Positions 37,771 through 45,337 of a stretch of 64,000 bases of DNA are shown here, piece after piece; position 1 is the first letter of the stretch, and the number at the start of each line of letters is the position of its first letter. This DNA is from an uncultured Clostridium sp. (GTDB taxonomy: Bacteria; Bacillota; Clostridia; TANB77; CAG-508). The notes under the pieces are model-generated. The model was given only the letters and a program-made list of their open reading frames with translations. It had not been told where the DNA came from and made no database searches. A program made the position numbers and the translations under genes. The stretch lies in assembly GCA_905213875.1 (NCBI GenBank), contig CAJMJN010000004.1:3637-67636 (forward strand), in the 5' to 3' direction.

Positions 37771-39296
37771 TTTTTTTCAATTCCTTGTACATATATCCTA
37801 TCGATTTTTTCATGTATAAATTCTTTTGTTAATTCAAATGTATCAAAATCAAAAAACTTCTTTATTTTTTGTTGATTTTTTCCAGTTTCATTTGCATCTC
37901 TATTTACTTTTAATTGTATTAATTGACTTTTATAATCCATAATTTCGTCTTGATATTCATTCTTGATTTTTTCAAACTCATCATCAGTAATTTTATTCAT
38001 AGTATATAATTTTATTAAATTAGCTTTATTCTTTTCCTTTTCATTTATTGCATTTTCTAAAATTTTTATATTTTTTTCTAATTTAAAATCCTTTTTGTCT
38101 AACCTAGAATTTGCTTTCAACATTTCTTTAAGTATCATTGATTTCTTTTCTAATAATTCAGAAAAAACCTCACTTAATATACTATTTAATTCCTCAGTTC
38201 CAATATATGTATGATTATTACAATTTTTTAAGCCATTCTTAGCATATTCAGAACATATCCAAAATTCTTCTTTTGCTGTTGGTCTATGCTTTCTTCTCCA
38301 AAATTTTTTTCCATCATTAGTACATATCAATAAATTAGAATATTGGTATTGATTATTCCAACGATCTCCAGTTCCAGTATACTTATTACTTCTCTTTTCC
38401 ATTATTTCATTGCATTTTTGCCATATATCGTCATTTACAATTTGTGGTACAATATTCTCTTCAGCTTTATAGGTAATCCATTCCTCTTTTGGAATTTCTA
38501 TTCTTTCCTTACTCATAAAATCTATCACCTCTGTTTTTTTACCACAATAACATCCTTTATATTTTGGATTTGTAAGTATATTTTTTATTGTAGAATAAGC
38601 AAAAACATCTCCTTTTCTCGTTAATTTTCCCTCTTCTGCTAGTTTCTTTCCAATTCTCCTTATTCCAATATTTCCTGTGGAATATAATTCAAAAATTCTC
38701 GAAACAATTTCTGCTTCTTCATCGATTTTTTTCAATTTACAATTGTCTTTTTCATATCCCCATATAACATTACTGCCAAGCACTCTTCCTTTTTCTATTG
38801 CTCTATTAAATCCAAATTTTACCCTTTCTGAAATTCTTCTACTTTCATCCTGTGCAAGTGATGCCATAAGTGTTAATCTCAATTCTCCTTCTTGTTCAAG
38901 AGTATTAATATTATCTAATTCAAAATATATACCTTTTCCTCTTGCTAATAAGTTTCTAGTAAACTGTAGTGTGTCTAATGTATTTCTTGCAAATCTACAT
39001 ACTTCTTTTGTTAAAATCAGATCATATTTATCATCCATACCATCCTGTATCATATTATTAAAGTCCTCTCTTTTCTTTATTGATGTTCCTGTTATTCCAC
39101 TGTCACTATAGCCTTGAACTAATGTCCATTTAGGTATAGATAAAATTTTGTTTTTGTAATAATCATCCTGATTTATTAGTGAATTTTTTTGTTCATTCTT
39201 TCCTGTAGAAACTCTTGCATAATATGTCACCCTTAAAGGTAAATCATATATTGTTTTTCCTGACATTAATGCTTTTCTAATTTCATATAATTCCAT
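37575..39296 (-). CDS. Large serine recombinase 1, reading into spoIVA
   Basis: A 573-residue site-specific recombinase. The resolvase domain (residues about 20-170) has the nucleophile Ser in YYARVST. The recombinase domain (GYEKDNCKLKKIDEEAEIVSRIF ... AYSTIKNILTNPKYKG) and a coiled-coil region follow. A zinc-ribbon segment is poorly conserved. The C-terminus is odd: from about SICLGLI on, some 40 residues are encoded by the antisense strand of spoIVA, so excision would change the end of this protein. It resembles recombinase 2 closely and is the natural candidate to move the element, as SpoIVCA does for skin. Confidence 0.88.
   Translation of the reverse strand: MELYEIRKALMSGKTIYDLPLRVTYYARVSTGKNEQKNSLINQDDYYKNKILSIPKWTLVQGYSDSGITGTSIKKREDFNNMIQDGMDDKYDLILTKEVCRFARNTLDTLQFTRNLLARGKGIYFELDNINTLEQEGELRLTLMASLAQDESRRISERVKFGFNRAIEKGRVLGSNVIWGYEKDNCKLKKIDEEAEIVSRIFELYSTGNIGIRRIGKKLAEEGKLTRKGDVFAYSTIKNILTNPKYKGCYCGKKTEVIDFMSKERIEIPKEEWITYKAEENIVPQIVNDDIWQKCNEIMEKRSNKYTGTGDRWNNQYQYSNLLICTNDGKKFWRRKHRPTAKEEFWICSEYAKNGLKNCNNHTYIGTEELNSILSEVFSELLEKKSMILKEMLKANSRLDKKDFKLEKNIKILENAINEKEKNKANLIKLYTMNKITDDEFEKIKNEYQDEIMDYKSQLIQLKVNRDANETGKNQQKIKKFFDFDTFELTKEFIHEKIDRIYVQGIEKNHVKLKINFHLGLEMSEVDKKSICLGLIICIEGAVAFNLTPKREPCFTISGSSKTSSSIEGVTIP
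37718..37746. repeat. Perfect inverted repeat next to the spoIVA junction
   Basis: CCACCTCG and CGAGGTGG flank a 13-base loop, unusually GC-rich for this region. It begins about 22 bases inside the element and lies within the coding end of recombinase 1. It could be an att-site arm bound by the recombinase or a hairpin affecting its message. Confidence 0.45.
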
Positions 39297-39386
39297 TGAA
39301 ATACCTCCAAAATCTTATTTTAATCGCTTGTGTTGTAACTCTGTTTGTATTTATTGTCAACATTTTGAAAGATATTTCCAAAATTA

Positions 39387-39406
39387 AAAAGCCCTTATGG
39401 GCTTTT
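39387..39406 (-). terminator. Terminator at the end of recombinase 2
   Basis: AAAAGCCC pairs with GGGCTTTT around a four-base loop. It overlaps the stop codon of recombinase 2. Confidence 0.6.
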
Positions 39407-41036
39407 AACTAGCAATCTTTTGCTTATCTATGTACTTAATTATTTTTTTCTTTTTATATAATAATTCTATTGTAATTCCAACTTTTAAAACTATTTCTAA
39501 ATTTGCTAATCCTGTATCATCCAGTCTCTCTACTTTTATTTTATCTAAAATTACATCTACTAATTGTGCTGGTATTCCTTGAAAAAATTCAAAATCCTTT
39601 TCAAAACTTTTCTTTATTATTTGCATCTTATCATCTATTTCATCCTTATTTCTTGACATTATAAGTTTATTTTTTTCTTCTTCATAGGCTGATATTTTTT
39701 CGTTATATATATTGTTTTCTTCCTCAAATTCTTTTTCATCAATAAGTTCTGTAGTATATAATTTTATCAATTTTTTCTTTTCTTTCTTCAAGCTTTCAAT
39801 TTTATTTTGTAGTGAAGTTATATCTATTTCAGTAGAACAGTCTTCAAAGCACTCTTTACATTTATTTAATAAATTCTCTATAAATTTTTCTTTATTTATA
39901 AACATTTCATTAAATATTCGTTTTAATACTTCATCTAATGTTTCTGTATATATATTAACATTGTTTGCACATCCACTTATACCTTTTTTCTTATATAATG
40001 CACATTGCCAAAATTCTCTTCCTCTACTAATTGTTCTCCAATAACATTGTCCATCTTTTTTGCAATAAATTTTTCCAGAATATTTATATTTTGTATTATA
40101 ACCAGTTGTTTCGCTTTTAGCTCTTTCACTTCTTTCTTTAAAGATTTCATTACATTTTTCCCAAATTTTTTCATCAACAATTTGTGGTACAACGTCATCT
40201 GTCGCTTTATATTCTACAATTTCATCTTCTCCAAGATTTACTCTTTGTTTAGTCATGAAATCTATAACTCTTGTCTTATTCCCAGAATAAAAGCCTTTAT
40301 ATTTCGGATTTGTAAGTATATTTTTTATTGTAGAATAAGCAAATGTTTCTCCTTTTTTTGTTAATATTCCTTCTTCTTCAAGTTTTTTTCCAACTTTTCG
40401 TATTCCAATATCACCTGATGCATATATTTCATAAATTCTTTTTACAATTTTTGCCTCATCTTCGTTCATTTTTAATTTACAATTATCTTTTTCATAACCC
40501 CATATAGCATTATTTCCCAATACTCGTCCTTTTTCTATTGATCTTTTAAAACCAAACTTTACTCTTTCTGAGATTCGTCTGCTTTCGTCTTGTGCTAATG
40601 ATGCCATTATTGTTAATCTTAATTCTCCCTCTTGTTCTAATGTATTTATATTGTCCAGTTCAAAATAAACTCCCTTTCCCTTTGCCAATAAACTTCTAGT
40701 TAATTGTAATGTATCTAATGTATTTCTTGCAAATCTACACACTTCTTTTGTCAATATTAAATCATACATATCATTAAGTCCATCAGAAATCATTTCATTA
40801 AAATCTTTTCTTTTTTTTGTAGAAGTACCTGTTATACCTCTATCACTATATCCATCAACTAATGTCCACATTGGTGTATCTAAGATTTTATTTTTGTAAT
40901 ATATCTCTTGGTTATCTAACGAGTTTTTTTGCTCGTCCTTTTCTGTTGATACTCTTGAATAATATGTAACTCTTAGTGGTAAATCATATATCGTTTTTCC
41001 TGACATCAATTCTCTTCTTATTGTATATAAATCCAT
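39405..41036 (-). CDS. Large serine recombinase 2
   Basis: A second large serine recombinase of 543 residues with the same plan as recombinase 1: YYSRVST nucleophile motif, the MASLAQDESRRISERVKFGF helix and GYEKDNCKLKMNEDEAKIVKRIY. Here a clearer zinc-binding segment (IYCKKDGQCYW ... CALYKKKGISGC) is followed by a coiled coil. The first ~300 residues are highly similar between the two, and the C-terminal halves are not. The pair may divide integration and excision or act as a heteromer. Tandem recombinases are known in some mobile elements. Confidence 0.88.
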   Translation of the reverse strand: MDLYTIRRELMSGKTIYDLPLRVTYYSRVSTEKDEQKNSLDNQEIYYKNKILDTPMWTLVDGYSDRGITGTSTKKRKDFNEMISDGLNDMYDLILTKEVCRFARNTLDTLQLTRSLLAKGKGVYFELDNINTLEQEGELRLTIMASLAQDESRRISERVKFGFKRSIEKGRVLGNNAIWGYEKDNCKLKMNEDEAKIVKRIYEIYASGDIGIRKVGKKLEEEGILTKKGETFAYSTIKNILTNPKYKGFYSGNKTRVIDFMTKQRVNLGEDEIVEYKATDDVVPQIVDEKIWEKCNEIFKERSERAKSETTGYNTKYKYSGKIYCKKDGQCYWRTISRGREFWQCALYKKKGISGCANNVNIYTETLDEVLKRIFNEMFINKEKFIENLLNKCKECFEDCSTEIDITSLQNKIESLKKEKKKLIKLYTTELIDEKEFEEENNIYNEKISAYEEEKNKLIMSRNKDEIDDKMQIIKKSFEKDFEFFQGIPAQLVDVILDKIKVERLDDTGLANLEIVLKVGITIELLYKKKKIIKYIDKQKIAS

Positions 41037-41049
41037 ATTGAAAGCCCCC

Positions 41050-41202
41050 TTATATATTTCTAAGTATATAATCTTTCATCTGGTCATCAATTAACCCCTG
41101 TTTATTTGCTGAATTTATCAAATATTTACTTAATTCTTCTTTAATACTGTTTTCAAATTTTTCTATTGTTTTGGTTTCGATCTTATCAAATATTTTGTCC
41201 AA
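41050..41202 (-). CDS. Small charged protein upstream of recombinase 2
   Basis: A 50-residue frame (LDKIFDKIETKTIEKFENSIKEELSKYL...) begins at TTG 41202 after AGAGGTG; a GTG at 41211 is an alternative. It ends 13 bases before recombinase 2 with GGGGG between the genes as ribosome site, so they are probably co-translated. It has no recognised family. A small partner beside a large serine recombinase could be a directionality factor, but this rests only on position. Confidence 0.45.
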   Translation of the reverse strand: MDKIFDKIETKTIEKFENSIKEELSKYLINSANKQGLIDDQMKDYILRNI

Positions 41203-41259
41203 TTTCTTCACCTCTGTTAATGTATATTGAAGAAATCATTTAAATATTACTGTATTTTT

Positions 41260-41679
41260 TTATTCCCATAATATTTTCTTGGGTACATCATACCCTGTTA
41301 TGATTCCACTCTTTAAATGATAAGATTTAGTATTTTTATTATAATTATAAATAGATGAATTCCACTTTCTAAAAGCTCTATTATTTATTGTTTTTCTACC
41401 ACCTGATAATTCTCTACTAGCTTGTATATGCATTTGTCTTAATTGTGCATACGCTATATCACCATCTTTTCTTTGCTTTCTTTTTTTAGCAATATATTGC
41501 ATAGTTTGAGCATTATGCTTTTTTTTGTTTATTTCTTTTCTTTTTTCTTTTTCTAATTTATATCTAAAATCTTTAGTCACTACTCTTGAAACTTTATATT
41601 TTGAAATATTTAATTCTTTCGCAATTTCTATTTGCTTCATTTTATCTTCAAAATACATTTTTAAAATTTTCTCATTCAT
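41260..41679 (-). CDS. HTH protein of mobile-element type
   Basis: The N-terminal 35 residues (MYFEDKMKQIEIAKELNISKYKVSRVV) form a likely helix-turn-helix like that of resolvases or small sigma factors. A Lys/Arg-rich middle and a basic C-terminal domain (SGGRKTINNRAFRKWNSSIYNYN) follow. I do not recognise the family. The ATG at 41679 has AGGAGGG upstream. It is probably a DNA-binding regulator or terminase-like accessory protein of the element. Confidence 0.55.
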   Translation of the reverse strand: MNEKILKMYFEDKMKQIEIAKELNISKYKVSRVVTKDFRYKLEKEKRKEINKKKHNAQTMQYIAKKRKQRKDGDIAYAQLRQMHIQASRELSGGRKTINNRAFRKWNSSIYNYNKNTKSYHLKSGIITGYDVPKKILWE

Positions 41680-41749
41680 AGTACCCTCCTGCAACTTTTT
41701 GCTAACAGATTTTAAATATGAAGAAACTAATAGAGCTTATATTAAAACT

Positions 41750-41908
41750 CTATTTAATTTCTAAATCTTCCATTGCTTTTTTAAAATTTTGCTCACTTAA
41801 TTTTTTTACAGTTTTATATCTTTTATTTCTTTCTAATATTTCTATGATCTCTCTAGCAAATATTCCTAAACTGAAAGAGATTATAGAAAAAATTAAATAT
41901 TTTAGCAT
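41750..41908 (-). CDS. Small membrane-anchored protein (52 residues)
   Basis: Found by reading the gap. After ATG 41908, preceded by AAAGGAG, comes a hydrophobic segment (MLKYLIFSIISFSLGIFA) and a basic helical tail (REIIEILERNKRYKTVKKL). It starts one base after the stop of the preceding gene, so translational coupling is likely. No known family. Confidence 0.5.
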   Translation of the reverse strand: MLKYLIFSIISFSLGIFAREIIEILERNKRYKTVKKLSEQNFKKAMEDLEIK

Positions 41909-41909
41909 T

Positions 41910-42197
41910 TTATTTTTTCTCCTTTTTCTCTTTCATTATTATACTAGCTAATCTTTTTACTTCTGTATTTCCAAATTTTTCATAAAACATTGTTACTTCT
42001 TCTTTTATAGACTTGGCTGTTATGTCTGTATTGCTATTTTTTAATGTATGGAATGCTAACTGTGCATAAGCAGTAATAAGTTCTATTTCGGTTTTAGAAT
42101 TATTTTTGCTTATTACATCTTTTGTTTTACTAAAAGTCTTTGTTTCTTTTAAATCTTTTACTTCTGTAACTTGATTTGTATTTCCTTTTTCATCCAT
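41910..42197 (-). CDS. Small soluble protein of unknown function
   Basis: A 95-residue charged protein. The first 40 residues look disordered (Lys, Asp, Thr, Asn). A helical part follows (IELITAYAQLAFHTLKN ... FYEKFGNTEVKRLAS). GGAGGTAAC precedes the ATG. It lies in a run of small minus-strand genes downstream of the sigma factor. No family recognised. Confidence 0.5.
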   Translation of the reverse strand: MDEKGNTNQVTEVKDLKETKTFSKTKDVISKNNSKTEIELITAYAQLAFHTLKNSNTDITAKSIKEEVTMFYEKFGNTEVKRLASIIMKEKKEKK

Positions 42198-42253
42198 ATT
42201 GTTACCTCCTTCTAATATTAGGAGTCCTATTTTTTATATTCGATGTTGCATTT

Positions 42254-42424
42254 TTATAATTTTTTTCTATTTTTTGTTAAAGTTTTATAAATCATATATT
42301 TTATTTCTTGCATTAAGTCTTCATCAATTCCATTCCTTAGCTTACTCATACTTGTAATTAGTGGATTATAATCATCTAAAATTTTCAATATTTCTACATC
42401 ATCTAAATTAAAGTTATTAAACAT
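42254..42424 (-). CDS. Small acidic protein (56 residues) overlapping the sigma gene
   Basis: Found by reading the gap. MFNNFNLDDVEILKILDDYNP and the rest form a short helical protein. AGGAGG lies before the ATG. Its start overlaps the sigma factor stop by eight bases, so it is translated from the same message. An acidic small partner of a sigma factor could be an anti-sigma, but there is no direct evidence. Confidence 0.5.
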   Translation of the reverse strand: MFNNFNLDDVEILKILDDYNPLITSMSKLRNGIDEDLMQEIKYMIYKTLTKNRKKL

Positions 42425-42851
42425 TGTTTTTTCCTCCTAGTAATTTTTTTGTAATCTTTTCTTGTGCCTTATTTCTTATTCTCCATATTGTTGTTCTTTC
42501 TACATTCATTTCTTTAGCTATTTGATTTATACTTTTTTCTTCTTTATATAAAGCAAAAAGCACCATCTTTTCTTTTCCAGACAATGCTTTCGCTACATTA
42601 TATAATTTTTCATCACAAAAAAGTCTCTCGAATTCAAGAGCGGACTTTAACTCATCGACACATTTATTAAGAACAGCATCAAATAAACTGCTACTTTCCA
42701 TATCCTCACAAATATCCAAATTGATTTCTTTACTGTTTAAATATTCATAATTATTTTTTATGTATTTTTTTCTAACATTTATAATCAACTTTTTTAAATA
42801 TGATTTTTCTTCTTTTGATAATTCTTCTTGTAAATAATTTTTTCTTTCCAT
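42417..42851 (-). CDS. Small sigma-70 family factor of mobile-element type
   Basis: A 144-residue protein. The C-terminal region (KEKMVLFALYKEEKSINQIAKEMNVERTTIWRIRNKA) is a sigma region 4-type HTH. The N-terminal half is reduced and matches region 2 poorly, as in the small sigma-like regulators carried by phages and conjugative elements. It may transcribe or activate element genes. It is divergent from a Spo0A-C-like regulator across a 407-base control region. Confidence 0.7.
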   Translation of the reverse strand: MERKNYLQEELSKEEKSYLKKLIINVRKKYIKNNYEYLNSKEINLDICEDMESSSLFDAVLNKCVDELKSALEFERLFCDEKLYNVAKALSGKEKMVLFALYKEEKSINQIAKEMNVERTTIWRIRNKAQEKITKKLLGGKNNV

Positions 42852-43258
42852 TTATTATCTCTCCAATTTCTAAAAATTGGACAAATATCTAAAAGAGAAA
42901 GAAAAACAAATATTAAATTATTTTTTCTTATTCTTTATAATTTACTTTTACATATTTTTATCACTCCTAACAAATAATCTTTAATTAATAAAAAATCTCT
43001 TGTACTTTATTATTTCTTCTAATGTATTATTTTTCTAACTCTTAAAGACTATTTGTCCTATTGGAGATTATACTTTTTAATGTTGTTTCATTGTAAAAAC
43101 GGCGATAGATGGCTAATAAACGGCGAAAAATGGTTAAAATTATTCATAATCAGTTATATTTTTAGTTTTATTTGTAAAAATCTTCCATTTTGTATTGTGT
43201 TTACATAATTTTAGTGATATAATATTGTTGATTTATAAAATTGTTAGGAGAAGTTATC
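42852..43258. promoter_or_regulatory. Divergent control region between sigma factor and Spo0A-like gene
   Basis: No gene is seen here. CCAATTT-CTAA-AAATTGG lies at 42863-42880. TCTCCAAT plus GGACAAATA near 42859-42887 recur inverted as TATTTGTCC plus ATTGGAGA at 43050-43067. A 21-bp direct repeat of AAACGGCGA-(N)A-(N)ATGG type lies at 43097-43138, about 90-135 bases upstream of the likely start of transcription. Confidence 0.5.
43195..43223 (+). promoter_or_regulatory. Promoter of the Spo0A-like gene
   Basis: TTGTGT at 43195-43200 and TATAAT at 43218-43223 are 17 bases apart. A TG two bases before the second hexamer makes an extended -10. Confidence 0.55.
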
Positions 43259-43963
43259 ATGGTAAAGATTCTTTCAGTCATTCAAAATATTGAGCAAAAT
43301 TCTCAACTTTGCCAATACCTTACGCAAGATAACAATATTGATTTTAAAATTACTAGTGATGAAGTTTCTGTTTTGAAACAGTATTACGATTTTAGACCTG
43401 ACATTTTTATATTAGACACCAGTTTTAAAAATATAAAATATAGTGATGTAATCAATGAGCTTTCATTAGATGATACTGAACAATTCAAATGTAATACCAT
43501 ATTACTTTATAACTCTACTACTGAATTATTAAATCTTGCAAATTGGTCTAAAATATATAATATATTTTTAAAAACTACAGATTATAAAAATATTTTAAAA
43601 GCTATATATGAAATGTCTAATTACACTTTAGAAAGAAAAATTGATAGGCTATTTTTAAAGTTACATATTCCATTAGAAAGTAGCCCTTCAAATCGTGTTA
43701 GAAAAACATTAATTAAATGTTGTAATTCGCCTAATTTACTTGGCAATTTAAACACTTTATTTAATACAGTTGGCAAGGAACTTGGAACAACCGGTGAAGG
43801 TATTCGTTCTTCTTTTAGAACTGCATTAAAGCCTTTAAATGAATTTAAAGATAAAGAAGATTTGCCTTTTGCAATTTATAAATTCTTTCCAAAAGGCGAA
43901 GAAGTTACCCCAAAATTATTTTTAGATATTAGCATATATTATTTGAAAAACACAAAAAAATAA
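43259..43963 (+). CDS. Response-regulator-like protein with a Spo0A-C-type DNA-binding domain
   Basis: A two-domain protein of 234 residues. Residues 1-115 have a receiver-like pattern with Asp53 in IFILDTSF and a late Lys in IFLKTTDY. The acidic pair near residue 10 that binds magnesium in true receivers is absent, so normal phosphorylation is doubtful. Residues about 130-215 resemble the Spo0A effector domain (LLGNLNTLFNTVGKELGTTGEGIRSSFRTAL, like Spo0A's LLG...Y...A..F.TT...VERAIRHAIE). The ATG at 43259 follows AGGAG. It may link the element to the sporulation programme; that is inference. Confidence 0.6.
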   Translation: MVKILSVIQNIEQNSQLCQYLTQDNNIDFKITSDEVSVLKQYYDFRPDIFILDTSFKNIKYSDVINELSLDDTEQFKCNTILLYNSTTELLNLANWSKIYNIFLKTTDYKNILKAIYEMSNYTLERKIDRLFLKLHIPLESSPSNRVRKTLIKCCNSPNLLGNLNTLFNTVGKELGTTGEGIRSSFRTALKPLNEFKDKEDLPFAIYKFFPKGEEVTPKLFLDISIYYLKNTKK

Positions 43964-44007
43964 CAGATAAGTTTTAGTATGATCAAAAACTTATCTGTTA
44001 TTTTTTA
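43959..44007. terminator. Strong bidirectional terminator
   Basis: AATAACAGATAAGTTTT pairs with AAAAACTTATCTGTTATTTTTT between convergent genes. It is almost perfect over 17 bases. Confidence 0.8.
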
Positions 44008-45192
44008 TTTATTATTTTTATAATCATTATATTGATTAATAATATCCACTACACTATTACTTATGTTATCTGAACTTGATATTACTGAATTTAACTTTCT
44101 TCCTATAATATCATACATCTCATCTATTTCATTTTCTTGTACCTTATTATCTATTATCATATTGAATATAGGAATATTATTTTCTAATTTTTCTTTTGAA
44201 GATTTTACAAGATCTAATCCGTTCATATTATCCATAGCATATTTTGTAAATATCATTTCTGGTTTTAAATCTACAATTTTATGATATGTTTCTGTTCCAT
44301 CTTTTGCTGTACCAACTATATCAACAAAATCAAGTTTTTTTATTGCATCAACTATCTTGTTTGTTATATTTATATCATTATGTGCAATTAAAGTTCTAAT
44401 TTTTCCATTTGAATATATTTTATCAAAATCTATTATTTCTTCTTTTAAAGCATTTCCAAAATAATGATCCTTTCCATTTTGTGTTTGAATTATATCTGCA
44501 TTTGGAACAATTACTATACTTTTTTCAAATTCACTTTGTTTTTTATATTCTACAGTTTTGATATTCTCAAATTTTCTTAATCTTTTTACACTATTTTCTA
44601 ATTCTTTTTCTTCTATTTCAAATAGTTTTTCATTTTTTTCTGCCCTTTCTCTAATAGGCATAAACTTCAAAAATTTCCATTTTTCTATTTGATAGTTATT
44701 TAAAAATTCTCCTAATTCATCTAATTTATCAACATTAAGCCTGCTAACAACCGTGTTTATTCTTACTTTTATATTCTTGTTTTTAGTTTTTTCTAAAAGA
44801 TTTTTTATAATATCTAAATGATTATTTTCTTTACCTAATGCTAAATTGATATCATTTTCAATTGAATCAATAGATAAATTGATTTCATCAAGTGTATTTA
44901 AAATATCTTCTACATATTCGTTATCGTTCTTTGATAAGTAAATTCCGTTCGTTACTAATTTATTATATAATCCTCTTTCTTTTGATTCTCTCATTAATTC
45001 ATTTACTCTTGGATATAATACCGCTTCTCCACCAGTCCAAGTAATATGGTTTATCCCACTTGCAATTAAATGATTTAATACTCTTTCATTTTCTTCAAAA
45101 GATAGATTTGGTATATTGTTAAATCCAAAACAATATTTACATCCTTGATTACATTTAGTTGTTATTTTCCAACAAACTTTTTTCTTAATCAT
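44005..45192 (-). CDS. Radical SAM enzyme (viperin-like) fused to an Asp-less receiver domain
   Basis: Residues 1 to about 260 are a radical SAM domain with Cys14, Cys18 and Cys21 (CNQGCKYC), GGEA and TNG. Segments resembling viperin are IDSIENDINLALGK, KVRINTVVSRLNV and KWKFLKF. Residues about 268-390 are a CheY-like receiver (IRTLIAHND ... DIVGTAKDGTETYHKIVDLKPEMIF ... MNGLDLV) in which the phosphoacceptor Asp is replaced (MIFTKYAMDNMNG). Viperins make chain-terminating ddhNTPs in antiviral defence, but the match is partial and other radical SAM families remain possible. The ATG at 45192 gives better spacing from AGAGG than 45198. A hairpin sits in its leader. Confidence 0.6.
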   Translation of the reverse strand: MIKKKVCWKITTKCNQGCKYCFGFNNIPNLSFEENERVLNHLIASGINHITWTGGEAVLYPRVNELMRESKERGLYNKLVTNGIYLSKNDNEYVEDILNTLDEINLSIDSIENDINLALGKENNHLDIIKNLLEKTKNKNIKVRINTVVSRLNVDKLDELGEFLNNYQIEKWKFLKFMPIRERAEKNEKLFEIEEKELENSVKRLRKFENIKTVEYKKQSEFEKSIVIVPNADIIQTQNGKDHYFGNALKEEIIDFDKIYSNGKIRTLIAHNDINITNKIVDAIKKLDFVDIVGTAKDGTETYHKIVDLKPEMIFTKYAMDNMNGLDLVKSSKEKLENNIPIFNMIIDNKVQENEIDEMYDIIGRKLNSVISSSDNISNSVVDIINQYNDYKNNK

Positions 45193-45201
45193 ATACATCC
45201 T

Positions 45202-45251
45202 CTTTTCATATATAAAATCTCTTTTTACACATTTATATTATATATGAAAAG
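45202..45251 (-). promoter_or_regulatory. Leader hairpin before the radical SAM gene
   Basis: CTTTTCATATATAA and TTATATATGAAAAG (14 bp, perfect) flank a 22-base loop. On the minus strand the second arm ends at the AGAGG ribosome site, so folding could hinder initiation. Confidence 0.5.
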
Positions 45252-45304
45252 CAATTGGAAAACTATTCCTAATATTTTAACATCCCTTAAATATCATTGA
45301 AAGC

Positions 45305-45334
45305 AAAAAACATCCTATTTCTAGGACATTTTTT
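45305..45334 (-). terminator. Terminator after the LysR gene
   Basis: On the minus strand TCCTA-GAAA-TAGGA with flanks is followed by GTTTTTTG. Confidence 0.6.
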
Positions 45335-45337
45335 ACT

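Noticed and set aside
41718..41951. 77-codon hydrophobic plus-strand frame
   Set aside because: It is antisense to the better supported 52-residue gene at 41750-41908, which has a ribosome site and abuts its neighbour.
42854..43070. Non-coding RNA gene in the divergent region
   Set aside because: The long-range inverted pair could fold, but there is no clear promoter and terminator combination; kept as a control region only.
41700..43240. Missing 3' half of spoIVA
   Set aside because: I read the gaps and plus-strand frames after the recombinases and found no SpoIVA-like sequence (SPIVG, IFGKSL or GGLICIIL).
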